Source of the DNA: Steinernema hermaphroditum
Lineage: Eukaryota; Nematoda; Chromadorea; Rhabditida; Steinernematidae
DNA length: 64,000 nucleotides
NCBI GenBank assembly: GCA_030435675.1
Contig: CM059623.1
Span: 1,824,012-1,888,011 of the forward strand
Direction: 5' to 3'
A program made the translations under genes and the position numbers. Shown in pieces: positions 11,640 to 23,662 of this stretch; the stretch's first letter is position 1; the number at the start of each line of letters is the position of its first letter. Under the pieces are notes generated by a model that saw nothing but the letters and a program-made list of their open reading frames with translations, was not told the DNA's origin and did no database searches.

Positions 11640-13013
11640 ATGGGTGATCACGGACACCACAGGAGGGAATGTTCGCCGTCGAAGTCATCCAAATCAGTAA
11701 GTCCAGTGCGTGTAAACGTGTAATGGTTTGTGGTGTTCAGAGGAAAATCAGTAAGAGTTCCAAGAGTAAAAGTAAGAGCAAAAGCAAGTACCATGAAGTC
11801 GAGAGCAAATCGAAGATGGGTGGCAGTCTCTGCTTGGACCTGAACGAACATCTCATCCCGGGCACTGTCATCACTGTCCAGTTTCTGCGAGTGTCAGTCG
11901 TGGATCATCTCGGGTCGGGTGGATTCGGTGATTTATACTTGGTCAAGGATGATATGGACAACAAGTACGCGATGAAGACGGAATACAAACGGGAAGGCCT
12001 TTCCTCGCGCATGAAGATGGAGGTGAAAGCGTACGACCAGATCATGAAGTATCGCAGTCAAAACCCCGAGGGTGTTCTGCATCTTATTTCGACTTTCGGA
12101 AGCGGTGCCGTAGGAGATATGAAGTTCTTCGTGATGACTCGTGTCGGCACCTGTGTAGACAAGCTTATCCAGAAATATGAGATCAAGTAAGTGTGTTTAT
12201 TAAAGAAAATCATTATCGCTGAACTGTTCTAGATGGAATTCGGCGTTGCGCCTCTTCACACAAATGTTTGACGGTATCGCCGAGCTCCACAAGGTTGGAT
12301 ACATCCACAGGAACATCAAACCGGCCAACTACTCGATTGGATTGAAGCCCTACGAGCGGCGTATTTACTTGATCGACCTCGGGATGTCCGTGCTCCGTGT
12401 CGAAGATGCTAAAGAGTTGCCGGAAACGTCGGTATACCAGTTTCTTGGCACTCTTATGTATGCACCTCGAGCCAGGTACGTCACACATTTCCACACACCT
12501 CTTCTGCTCATGTCATGCGTTATTTTCAGCCATATGTCCAAGCCACAAACGGCTAAAGACGACCTTGAATCGTGGTTTTATTCGGTAAGTAACAGTCACC
12601 ATCTTCTCGCTGAAGTCTGACATTTTCTTAGTGCTACGACATCATGTCACCGTCGGAGGTTCCGTGGGCGAAGGAGACGAATCGCAGCGTGGTGTATCAT
12701 TTGAAGGAAGAGTTTTTCAAGAATCCGACCGAATTCTTCAAAGGACCTACACAATTCGTGGAGATTGTTCAGATCATTAATCGTCTTCAACCATGTGAAG
12801 TGCCTGATTACAAAGCCATAAGAAAGTTGCTCGAATCAGCAGGAACCGATGAAGATGTAAAAGTTGACGACGAGGACACTCCTTTTGACTGGGAGCTGGT
12901 AAGGACATATGCGCGAATGATTGTATCATGGCCACTTTTAGGCGGAAAACAAAGTTGAAGAGCCGGACCGAAAGTGCTTGAAAACACGTAAAGGGCACAA
13001 CAAGCAGAAATAG
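11640..13013 (+). CDS. CK1/TTBK-like protein kinase with an altered HRD motif
   Basis: Six exons with agreeing phases: 11640-11696, 11741-12186, 12233-12475, 12530-12584, 12632-12898 and 12942-13013; introns are 44, 46, 54, 47 and 43 nt. The N-terminus is Ser/Lys-rich (KSSKSKSKSKSK). The kinase domain shows the glycine loop GSGGFGDLY, the VAIK lysine in YAMKTEY, a catalytic loop HRNIKPANY, DLG at the metal-binding site, and GTLMYAPRASHM followed by DDLESWFYS, which is diagnostic of the casein kinase 1 family. The HRD aspartate is asparagine (codon AAC), so the protein may be a pseudokinase or have weakened activity. The tail is charged and ends KGHNKQK. Reading through the last intron would instead stop at 12958. 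It heads a run of three plus-strand genes. Confidence 0.85.
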
Positions 13014-13325
13014 AGGACGTCAAGCACAGGAGACAACGACGATTATTAGAAATAACTGGAATGCTCTGAAATTTGTGTCCATGTAACTATTTTGGTGCCA
13101 GTTGGTGATCGTCGAAATGAAGATTAAAGTAGTAGCTTATGAGCTCTGAATGTCTGTGTGGTTGGGTCTCGAGGGGATCTTCCCTTCGTTTGTTTGCCTT
13201 CAGTTCATTTCCGATCAGGATGATTTCTGAGCTCGCGATCAAGCTCGAAGTGACGAGCGTCGAGTCGTATCGGGAGTTCAATATTGCTTGACAGGAACTT
13301 TATTGACGGAAGTTGTTCATTTCAG

Positions 13326-13724
13326 ATGTCCACCGACGACAATCAATCGCCGAAGAAGCACGTCAATTTCGACGGGACGTCGTCTCCGACGAAGAAGAAG
13401 AGGAAGACGTCGCCCACTGACCCGCCTGTGCTGTTCACCGTCAACGGTCGAAAGACTCCGTTGCAGATGTGGCTCGAGAAGCGCACCATTCCAAAATACT
13501 TCCATTGCTTCGACTGCGGCGCCGAGTTCCAGCTGGAGCAGAAGTACGATAAACATCTGCAGGTGCACCAGGCCCTTGACGTGTGCTACCAGATCCAGGA
13601 GTGCGAAGACATGCGGTTGGAGCTGGAAGCAATCCGGGTGGCGAAGATCAAACGCGAGGAGGCGAATGAACTGCAAAGGGCGAGGAAGAGTTCCCGGGAG
13701 AGCTCCACCGAAAGTGATTCGTAA
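13326..13724 (+). CDS. Small single C2H2 zinc-finger protein
   Basis: Single exon, 132 residues. The start was chosen because TTTCAG lies directly before ATG 13326, an arrangement expected for a trans-splice acceptor; a frame start at 13284 would lie upstream of that acceptor. The N-terminal third is basic with a KKKRK nuclear-localisation-like cluster. One classical finger follows, FHCFDCGAEFQLEQKYDKHL then QVH (Cys-X2-Cys-X12-His-X3-His), around residues 59 to 80. The C-terminal third is a charged, probably helical segment ending in a Ser/Glu-rich tail. A single finger gives little DNA specificity; a nuclear or protein-interaction role is likely but not shown. It starts 312 nt after the CK1-like gene. 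Confidence 0.8.
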   Translation: MSTDDNQSPKKHVNFDGTSSPTKKKRKTSPTDPPVLFTVNGRKTPLQMWLEKRTIPKYFHCFDCGAEFQLEQKYDKHLQVHQALDVCYQIQECEDMRLELEAIRVAKIKREEANELQRARKSSRESSTESDS

Positions 13725-14036
13725 TTGTATTCTGCGTCAACGCTGTTTTCTTGTTACGTTTGTAGGTGTAAACTAAAGTTCTGTTGGCTTTCGTGCTTTC
13801 CATGTTCTTTTGGTTGTGTGTCTTCGACTCATGCGAAATATTTTATCTGGAGATGTGTTTATTTTAGCGCGTGAGGCGACGGACAATCCCAACCGTTTAA
13901 TTGGGCGTTTTTCAGACGTCTCAAACGCAGTCTAGACTGCTCCGCAGAGCATAAAAGGCAGATTCGGCTGGTGGAGGCGGTTGTTGCAAATCGTCTGCGC
14001 CAGCCACCGGTCGCTGCAAACTTCTTGTGCTCCACT

Positions 14037-15049
14037 ATGTCCTCAGGAAGACCTGCGTCGTCGCTGGAAGAGAACTCCTTCGCCTCCGCTTCGGAGCACC
14101 CGCTCTGCATGCCGTCCCCGTCGGTCGCTCCATCGGAAATGGCAGTCATGAGTGTCGCCACCGCCATGGGTCCGTTTGCGAATCCGCACGACATCGAATT
14201 TTGGGAGTCTATGAGCTGCGCTACTGCTGGTAAGCGGCGCTGTTTCTTGCAAAAATTGACTGTTGTGGTTCAGAGAGTGAATGTAGCACCGCCGTCGAGG
14301 ACGACCTGGCGGCCGTCTGCGACGCCTTAGAGAAGGTCTCCGTCGATACTGCCGTCGCGCCCAACGAAGGATTCGCCTGCGGAAATGGCGACGACAGCTG
14401 GAGCACCACTCTCTCGGATACGGGAGCATATGACTCCGGCAGCTACTCGGATGCCTGTTCCTTGGATTCCGAACCGAGCTTCACGACAGCCCGTAAGTGT
14501 TTTTGTGATTCTACTTGGGATCAAGATCTCCTTGTATTTCAGCGTCCAGTGGCCCTGGCCCTGTCGTCTATGCCGTCCCCGCATGTCCCGAGGAAACCAT
14601 CAAAGTCGTCTGGCGGAATCACGATCACTATCTTGCCTCGATAAAGCAAGAAACCGCGCCTGAGGAGGATGACAAGACTGTCACCATAACGTTCGGAGAG
14701 CAAAGCCACATCGATGATCGAGAACGCTACTTCGCGCCTGTCGACGACTCCCCCAGTTTGGACTCGATGCTGTGCCAGGATCGCAAGAGTCAACGCCCAG
14801 TCTCCTACTATCAAATGCCAGAGCTCAACAAAGGAGCAGGTGAACCTATATGCTTCTTAACATGATGACAACCTTCTGTGTTTAGTTGACTACGCGCCTC
14901 GTCGGGTCAACGTTGCTTCGCAGTACCACGTTGCCGGATTGGAGGACTACCATGTCTTCAACAACCATCCAAGCCATACCGACTGTCACGGTGGTCTGAA
15001 TCGTTTCGCCGACTCGTTCTACTATGGTGACCAGAATGTGATCGATTGA
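14037..15049 (+). CDS. Acidic, Ser/Thr-rich protein of unknown function
   Basis: Four exons with agreeing phases: 14037-14229, 14274-14492, 14543-14839 and 14886-15049; introns are 44, 50 and 46 nt; 290 residues. An in-frame ATG at 13971 would add 22 residues; a TTTTTCAG acceptor near 13909-13916 allows either start. The protein is low-complexity and acidic in its first half (clusters such as AVEDDLAAVCDAL and DTGAYDSGSYSDAC), then has a more ordered stretch with VKVVWRNHDHYLAS and TVTITFGEQSH, and a Tyr/His-rich C-terminus (QYHVAGLEDYHVF). No signal peptide, membrane segment or known domain is visible. The composition would suit a transcription-activation or scaffold protein, but that is inference only. 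The gap to the preceding stop codon is 312 nt. Confidence 0.8.
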
Positions 15050-15130
15050 AAATTACGTATTTTCTCTATGTTTATCCTACTGGCGTATGCAATATTTGGT
15101 GTGCTAAGTAATAAATGATGGTTAGGCTTG

Positions 15131-15208
15131 TTAGAGTATTTGTACGACTTCGTGAAGGAGCCAAACTTTCTTCGGCTCGAAGCTCCCTTCAGCTCAACCT
15201 TCCTACAG
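15131..15208 (+). pseudogene. Fragment of the F-box/LRR-like family
   Basis: Translates to LEYLYDFVKEPNFLRLEAPF and a few further residues, closely matching the region YLFEFVKKPNF in the gene at 4569 and YLFDFVKKPKF in the gene at 24521. Only about 26 codons of the family remain. It sits at the 3' border of the rearranged kinase locus, whose minus-strand frame reads antisense through it. Confidence 0.75.
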
Positions 15209-16009
15209 ATTCCTACAGACTGAGGATTCTTCAGCCAGTTATGTTTGAGCATTAATTCGGCATCCTGACTGCCATTTTTCTTGCCGCACTTGTGTATACG
15301 TCTCAGGAAATCGGTAAATTCCCTTACTTCGTTTTGGTTCCATTCATACCCATCGGTCTCACTCCATACATTACGGAGGAGATTTCTTTGCTTCCGACGT
15401 GTCTTTTCCATGAAGTTGTCCACTCTGCGGAATGTTGCCACTTCGAAGAACAGCTCTGCAGCGTTACTGAAGTTGTGCTGGAAAGTTTTCTGCAACACAG
15501 CAACACTGAACTGTGCTTAACACTCTTAGCAAAATACCTCAGAGCAGGCGTTTCCCAAATCGACGATTTTCACATTTATCTCCTCCTCGTCTGTCTGTTC
15601 CTTCACAGCTGCATCAATTGCTAAATCAGAGAATCCTGAAGAAGGAAACAACAGTATTGGACTCCTTTAGTCTTGGAATGTAAGCACATTCCCTGCAAAA
15701 AGAGTCCAGTAGCTAACCTTTAGTCAGTTCTTGCAGTTGACGCTGCATCCGTCGTTAGTGTCTGCACAAACGCTACGCAGCAGCTGGTATGATTACGAAT
15801 TTAATATGGTCCATACAACACATTTTCCATACTTTGACTTCCTCCAAAGCAGCCTTAACATGTTAACTGCATTGAATTCGACGAACTCTGAAACACAATA
15901 AATCCAAGATCTAGAAAAGTAACTTTTTGCTCGATCACCTTCACTCTAGTGTTCGCCCACTCCAACGCTTCAGCTACCAGTTCCTTGATCTGACTTTGTG
16001 ACATTATCA
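15201..16009 (-). pseudogene. SRPK-like kinase, second scrambled partial copy
   Basis: Read on the minus strand this region holds, in order: a repeat of the exon-C spacer (MSQSQIKELVAEAL to SSNSMQ, 16009 to about 15870); a shuffled scrap of exons A and B (LLRSVCADTNDG, about 15770-15855, with a stop); a scrap of the end of exon C near 15720; exon D-prime (15538-15635, with VKIVDLGNACSE); and exon E-prime from 15489 down (NAAELFFEVATF, then YEWNQNEVREFTDFL and LMLKHNWL). The last part matches the SRPK C-lobe end (YEWSQEEA-FTDFL and a HPWL-like motif). D-prime has exactly the length of exon D (98 nt). The copy cannot encode an intact kinase. Confidence 0.75.
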
Positions 16010-17681
<1,672 letters not shown>

Positions 17682-18817
17682 CTGCTCCAAGTGGACTGTT
17701 CGAGCTGTTTGAAAATGTTTAGCTGCCAAATTCGCCCAATTTGAGAACATTCGATTTCGCCATCTGGGGGATAATGGAACAGAGCGCCTGCGCTGTCACT
17801 CCGTTGACTCATTGACCAATAAGCATCACACCTAATCAAGTTTCATCCGAATCCCTGCGTAACATAGTTGATCAATCCCTGTTAGTGTATATGAATAGTT
17901 TTTGGCATGTCACTGCGATTGGTTTGTATTAACTGAAAAAAGCGTGGAGTCTCACTCGTGTCGCGGTGGCGAGCGGTCGGTCCCTCCCTCTCGTCAGACA
18001 GCAAACCCTGTGGCATGTATGAGTTTTCCGGCTTCCAGAGGGAATTGGGACACCCGGAAGCCGTAGTCCCACCACCGCTGACAGCAAGATGTCCGACGCC
18101 AGGAATCCGGCTGCGTGAGATGTCACCCTGAAGGTCGCCGACGCTCTGAGTACCAGCGACGACGCAACTCCCGGACCACGGACCTTCAGGTGCAAGCTCA
18201 GAAGCGTCCGCTGTGTTGCAAACGATGTTCTGCTGCCGCATCCGAAGATTTGCCGACTCCCAGATGCCCCGTGAAGTGCGCCAAAACGCGACTTTCCTTT
18301 TCACAGCAGTCGCGTCTCTGGCCATATGCGATTCCCGTTCTTCCTGTTGTGGCCACCCCAGGACAGCCAAGACACGTCCATGACCTGAGAGACATATTGG
18401 AAATTGTGGAATTTCGAATCCTCTATAGTCATTCAATCTGATGAATCTAAAAGACGTCATTTTTTCATTTTGGCATTTCTTAAACATCTTCGCCTTCAAC
18501 TTTTAAACGCCTAGGGCTTCTAAATGTTCGGCATCCTTTGATGTCTTTCTGACCCTGATTGTCGATGTCTAGTCGATCGCCTCGCTCTCCGCTGGATGCG
18601 GTGTCGTCGTTTGAGAATGCTACGTCGGTTAATGTGGCGTGAGGAATTTATATATGGGGCTAACATCCAGAATTGGTTAAGTCTTATGCGTACATCTTTA
18701 AGGTTCCGGGCAACCCAACCGAGCCCCGTGTTCATCGTCATTACGACACAAACGTTACGACACAAACGACACAAAATCGGAAAAAGTCCATCTAATTTCA
18801 GCACCATATCGAAAGTA
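17682..18817. other. Repeat-rich interval left of the Harbinger element
   Basis: Two dispersed repeats are visible. About 17960-18110 is the reverse complement of 63855-64000 (shared GGATTCCTGG, TGTCAGCGGTGG, CTTCCGGRTGTCCCAATWCC). About 18333-18436 matches 29683-29786 (TTGTTGTGGCCACC and GTGGAATTTCGAA). A long minus-strand frame at 17882-18499 is only the read-through of these repeats. No gene is called. Confidence 0.45.
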
Positions 18818-18822
18818 AGCCG

Positions 18823-19035
18823 CGTTCACGAACCTCCCGACGCGACGCGACGCGACGCGACGTGAAATTCGTGAACGGGTGTTCACGAACGCGCCGACCG
18901 TCGGCCGACAGTCGGCCGACGCGGTATCGGCCGATCGTCGGCCGATGGTCGGCCGACGATCGGCGCGTTCGTGAACACCCGTTCACGAATTTCACGTCGC
19001 GTCGCGTCGCGTCGCGTCGGGAGGTTCGTGAACGC
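18823..19035. repeat. 213-bp near-perfect palindrome at the left transposon end
   Basis: GCGTTCACGAACCTCCCGAC followed by GCGAC units at the left is mirrored by GCGTC units and GGGAGGTTCGTGAACGC at the right; the centre is rich in CGGCCGA. Further direct copies of GTTCGTGAACGCCGATGGTC follow up to about 19125. It may be subterminal transposase-binding sequence or a small fold-back relative inserted at the element end. Confidence 0.75.
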
Positions 19036-19637
19036 CGATGGTCGGCCGAGGTTCGTGAACGCCGATGGTCGGCCGACGATCGGCGCGTTCGTGAACACTC
19101 ATGGTCGGCCGACGGTCGGCCGACGCAATTTTGCCTTATGATCGAAAATATCAAAACGGTTTGAAATTCTCGGCGGATGCCTTGTGCGAGGTCTGAATTT
19201 TTTTATGTCTACAGGTTGCCCATGGTGCTTAGACACCGATTTTCAGGTCGGTACGAATTTTTCGGTTGGCGACGCTGGTCATCGACGTGCTTATAGCCAT
19301 GCCTATCCGCGCTAGGGAATGGCTCATGTTTACGTGGATTTAAGCCGTGTTTTGTCATGGTTGTCAACTGTGACCTGTTCTAGGAACATTCGCAGGTTCG
19401 GCCGGGCCACAATTAGGAAACGTCGCATGTTCGTACCCATCTGTGAAGACTTCGGAAAGGTGATTTTAGATCACAATGTGCGCCTGAAACGGGGATTTTG
19501 CTCCCATTTGATGCATATGGCGCCTGCTTTTGGCTCACTTTGAAGCTGGCAGTGTTTCTACGGCGAATTTTTCGCGTGAATGCGCGAAATACGGGTCTTT
19601 GCGTTACTACTCACTGATTTTTACAGGTTTATTCGTC

Positions 19638-20324
19638 ATGGAAGCGCGGCTTATCGAATTGATCCAGGAGAACGCTTTGCTGTATGACAAGAGGGACCCG
19701 TTCTACAATTGCGATAAGCAACGGGAGAAGACTTGGATCGAGATTGCGGAGAAGTTGTCAAAAGAATTCCCCGAGGAAAAGCACGCCGTCAAGGATGTGA
19801 AGACGCGTTGGTCGAGTTTGAGAACGGTGTATTCGAGGAAGAAGAAACCGTCGACCGGAAGTTGCAGCCAGCAAGCAAATTGGGTCTTTTTCGACTCTAT
19901 GCGGTTCCTCGACAGCTACACCGACGATCGAAAAACGTAAGGTTTAGGAATTCCCCGAAGCTGTTAAGCTCGTCTAAAAGTTTGTCTTTTCAGCGTGAAC
20001 AGCATGAACGCGCCCGATGGATTTGAAGACGACGACGGATATGAATGCAAGAAGGAAATGTGCGCCAGTCCGACAGACATTTGGATCGATGCCGAAGAGT
20101 CTCCACCGCCGCCAGTCCAGAAGCGCAAGCGCAAGAAGAACGAGGTGGATCCCACGTCGCAAGCCATTATGAATCTCGTTGAAGCGTCCAACAAACAACT
20201 TGATGATCTGCAACATTGCCGAAACTATCATTTCGCAATGGAAATGGCCCAAATCTTGGATGCCTTGCCCGAAAACGTGCAAATGGAAAAGAAAAAGCGC
20301 ATATCGTACATACTTTATGAGTAA
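19638..20324 (+). CDS. MADF-BESS protein of the Harbinger element
   Basis: Two exons, 19638-19936 and 19994-20324 (57-nt intron), 209 residues. The start ATG follows a TTTTTACAG acceptor at 19617-19625. Residues 1 to about 95 are a MADF (Myb/SANT-like) DNA-binding domain: LIELIQENALLYDKRDPFY, then a conserved tryptophan in TWIEIAEKL, DVKTRWSSLRTVYSRKKK and FFDSMRFLDSY. A basic stretch KRKRKKN is a likely nuclear-localisation signal. The C-terminus, FAMEMAQILDALP to KRISYIL, is a BESS-like interaction motif. Harbinger elements typically encode such a protein beside the nuclease; it binds the terminal region and brings the transposase to the nucleus. It precedes the transposase by 154 nt. Confidence 0.88.
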
Positions 20325-20478
20325 CTCTTGTTGTTTTGTTGCGCTTTTCCTGCATATCCACCATTAGTTGATACGAATTTTGACCATGTTTCATTTGTTG
20401 TTGAGTTTATCTACTCGTGGCTACCGTTGCGCGGTTTACTGTGGTTTCGAGGACTACCCTAATCCAACAAATTTCAGA

Positions 20479-21794
20479 ATGGTTCTTATCTGTCGAGAGG
20501 CGCATGCATTGGTTGTCAGAAGAAATGCTTTGCTCCTATTAATGATGAGGCAACGTCGTGCGCTGCGCAAACTGAAGGACATCCACAAACGTCGCAATCA
20601 GTTTGGCCAGTACGCGAAACTGTTCAACGAACTGAGAAGTGATGAAAAGTCCTTCAAGGAGTACACCCGAATGAAGCCGAGGACATTTTATAAACTTCTG
20701 CATCTCGTGGAGCCGTTTCTGGAGCCCAAGAAGAAGAAGACAACGGGAATCGTTGCTGAGCATATGCTTGTTGTCACATTGCGCTATTTGGCGACAGGGA
20801 ACAGCTTCCACTCGCTTCACTTCGCTTTCCGCATGGGAGTGTAAGTTGTAACTGTTATATGACCGATTTCTACGACGTATGCTACAGATCGACAGTTTCG
20901 AAGGTTGTCAAGAAGACATGTGATGCTTTGCACAAAGCTCTCAAGAACAACATCGGCTTACCCAAATCACCAAACGGATGGCTGGAACTAAGCGAAGCCT
21001 TCGAACGAGAATGGAACTTCCCCCATGTACTAGGTGTTGTTACTTTTGCAGAACATACGAATTATGAACAGGCTTTAGGTGCCATCGATGGTAAACACAT
21101 TCGAATTCAAAAGCCATCGAGGTCAGGAAGCCTCTTCTTCAACTGCAAGCACTTCTTTTCAACGGTCCTGCTCGGCATCTGCGATGCAGACTATCGATTC
21201 CTCTATTACGACATCGGGAACTACGGTCATCATCATGATAGCCACGTTCTCGAATCAAGCTCGTTCGGAAGAAGCCTTCAAGAAGGAAGTTTCCAGTTTC
21301 CGGAAGATAGTTACCTGACGGGAACCGAAGTCCTATTGCCCTACTTCTTCCTCGGCGATGCTGGCTTTCCGTTGCAAGAACGTCTTCAGAAGCCATTCAC
21401 CGGAACCACATCGAAGATCCAGGCTACTTTCAATTATCGTCTGTCGCGGGCAAGACGCGTCATAGAACATGCTTTTGGAATACTGGCTACGCGATGGCGG
21501 ATTCTATTGAAGGACATCGAAACGTCCACACCCTTGGCCGATTCAATTGTTCGTGCATGCCTGCATCTGCACAACTTTTTGTCTGACGAAGAACCATTCG
21601 CCAGACGCAGACACAACGAAAACGGAGCTGATCCTGAACGCTTCGTTCAGGCCCGCATGCAATCAGCACCTGTTCATCCCGCCCGAAGTCAGAACTCGAC
21701 GACTTATGCAAAGAATGTGCGAAGAAAGCTAGCCGTGTACTTCCGGCGACAAGGACGTGTTCCATGGCAACATCGTGCAAGGAGGTCTTACTAG
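20479..21794 (+). CDS. Harbinger DDE transposase (nuclease)
   Basis: Three exons, 20479-20840, 20888-21033 and 21079-21794, with introns of 47 and 45 nt; 407 residues. The start at 20479 comes one base after an ATTTCAG acceptor. The N-terminal 120 residues include MKPRTFYKLLHLVEPFL and an HTH-like segment VVTLRYLATGNSFHSLHFAF, as in HARBI1-type proteins. The DDE_Tnp_4 core shows all three catalytic acids in conserved settings: D in AIDGKHIRI, D in FFLGDAGFPL and E in ARRVIEHAFGILATRW. The 45-nt second intron is a multiple of three, so the frame reads through it, but removing it restores LGAIDGKH. The frame is intact, so the element could still be active or only recently silenced. Confidence 0.9.
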
Positions 21795-21835
21795 ATTGTA
21801 TGTTGAATTTGTTGCCATATGAATTTGTTGCTTAA

Positions 21836-23502
21836 AGGCCTGTTCATACTCGGCGGAATATTCCGCGCGCGCGGAACAAATCCATTGTAAATCGTGTTCC
21901 GCGGAATATTCCGCGCGCACGGAACACGAAAAATGTTCCGCGGGTGTTCATACTTTGTTCCGCGGAACACCGACACCACCCGCCGCGATTTTTGTTCCGC
22001 GGATCATTTTTCTTGTTCCATGGTCTGCCATGGAATTTTTCGATGTTCCGCGGAACAAATGTGTGGTCTTACAGGGATTTTGGCCGTTTTGATCAGGTCT
22101 GCGCACGGAGTGATCCGTTTTCATGAACTTTGAGCCTGTGTGTAGAGTTTTGAGCAGTTTTCGATGCATTTGCTCGTAGCTGGTGCGAGTACTGTGTTCC
22201 ACATGGACTCAGTTGGCTTTTTCAATAGTGTTCAATCATTTCCGCGTGTTGTTCTCTGGTCGAGTCAGCGTTGAGGATTTCGCGTCTGATTTAGAACGAG
22301 AATCCCACGTTGGCCGGACTGAATTCGATGGTAAGCTAGGAAAACTCATCAATGATGACTCATTTGTGTTACTTTCAGATCTATGCGGGTTGATAACAAG
22401 CCGAAACGCCCAGCTCATCAAGAAGCGCTGCTAAATGAAGCTCTGTATGCGAAAACGTTGAAACTCGGGTTGGAACCAAACCCCAATCTGGATGGAACTG
22501 CGCAGAATTTTGCTGTACTCATTCTAGCGCAAAGAATGCGCCCCTCTGGAGCGTGTGTTAAATTGTCAGCCGGTGTTGGTTATTTCCGTTGCCACCCATG
22601 GTCTGCCTGACAAGTGTGATTATTCGGATGTTCCGAACTCTTCTTCGCTCCAAATGCTCCAGAGAAACGTATTCTTTGCATTAGAATGCTCATATCAAAG
22701 TCCGACGCAGTTTCGTGGATATTCTAGCGCAAACAGAGCTTCAGTTTCCAGCGCTTCTTGATCAACTGGGCGGCCATGGTGTTTTTCTTGCATATAGATC
22801 GGAAACGAATGCAAATTTCAGTCCGGCTTTTTGTCCGGCAATCGAATTCCGGCCTTGGCCGGACTGAATTCGATTGGTAAGGTGGTATTCTCATTTTAAA
22901 TCAGTCGCGCAGTCCTCAACGCTGACTCGATCGGGAAAACATGCGAAAAACGATCGAAAACTAGTGAAATATGCCGAAATGGTCATGTGAAAACACAGTA
23001 ATTGGTCAGAGAAACCCATTTTATGCGCAAAACGAAGCCCTACGCTGTGTAGGGAATAGTTTGAAACACATCTCGATTGTTCGAAATATGTCAAATCACA
23101 AAACCGACCAGATCAGCACGAGCATCTTGCCCTGCTCGACCGAACAGATCTGAATACCTGTATCTGAATAGAAACAGGACGAGCATTCCTGATAACTCGC
23201 ATTTCATGTGCTCAAGACAGCGTGGATGCAAGTATACGTGACCATGGCCGTAGGCCAGCCAAAAACAACCATTTCTGCAATTCCGAACAAGCGCGAAGAA
23301 ATACACAGCACGAAACACCTGAGGCGTCAAGAAAATCCTACGGTAGAAAGTTGTTCCGCGCGCGCGGAACAAATGGGTGTTCATACTTTTGCGCCGAGTA
23401 TGAACGGAAATTTGTTCCCCGCGCGCGCGGAACAAATCGGTATTCCGCGCGTTCGACGGCATTTTTGTTCCCCGCGCGCGGAACAAAAGTATGAATGGGC
23501 CT
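21836..23502. mobile_element. Nested Harbinger-like non-autonomous element with TAA duplication
   Basis: The ends are AGGCCTGTTCATACT and (complement) AGGCCCATTCATACT, flanked by an exact TAA (21833-21835 and 23503-23505), the typical Harbinger target. Just inside each end lies a cluster of palindromic GTTCCGCGCGCGCGGAAC blocks. A further internal inverted repeat (GAGTCAGCGTTGAGGA) joins 22263-22278 with 22914-22929. No open coding gene is present. Its ends begin like those of the surrounding element (AGGC, then GTTCA), so it may be mobilised by the same transposase. Confidence 0.8.
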
Positions 23503-23554
23503 TAACTTTCGTACCTCCTTAGTGCTGTTTTCATATCACTCCTGAACACGGCAC

Positions 23555-23662
23555 CCCTGAACGCTCAATAATTACGGTAGCTCATTATTTTTCTTTTCTC
23601 AAATCCCATTGTCGAAGAAAAAGGAAAAATAAGCAGCTACCGTAGTTATTGAGCGTTCAGGG
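23555..23662. repeat. 108-bp hairpin MITE
   Basis: CCCTGAACGCTCAATAATTA followed by CGGTAGCT at the left pairs almost perfectly with AGCTACCG and the rest of the right arm ending in GTTCAGGG. The loop is AT-rich. No clear target duplication was found. It lies inside the right part of the Harbinger element. Confidence 0.75.

Noticed and set aside
13288..13776. 162-residue Arg-rich frame overlapping the zinc-finger gene
   Set aside because: It is a shifted-frame shadow of the real zinc-finger exon; its Arg/Ser runs come from AAG/GAA-rich codons in another frame.
15022..15498. A 158-residue minus-strand protein taken as one gene
   Set aside because: Its first part is the SRPK-like exon E-prime; the second part reads antisense through a fragment of another gene family and through the end of the plus-strand acidic gene.
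17882..18499. 205-residue minus-strand frame
   Set aside because: It coincides with dispersed repeats shared with 29.7 kb and 63.9 kb; no domain, start context or introns support it.
18862..19164. Overlapping open frames on both strands rich in RTRRPSAD-like repeats
   Set aside because: They are translations of the GACGC/CGGCCGA palindromic arrays of the Harbinger terminal repeat, not proteins.
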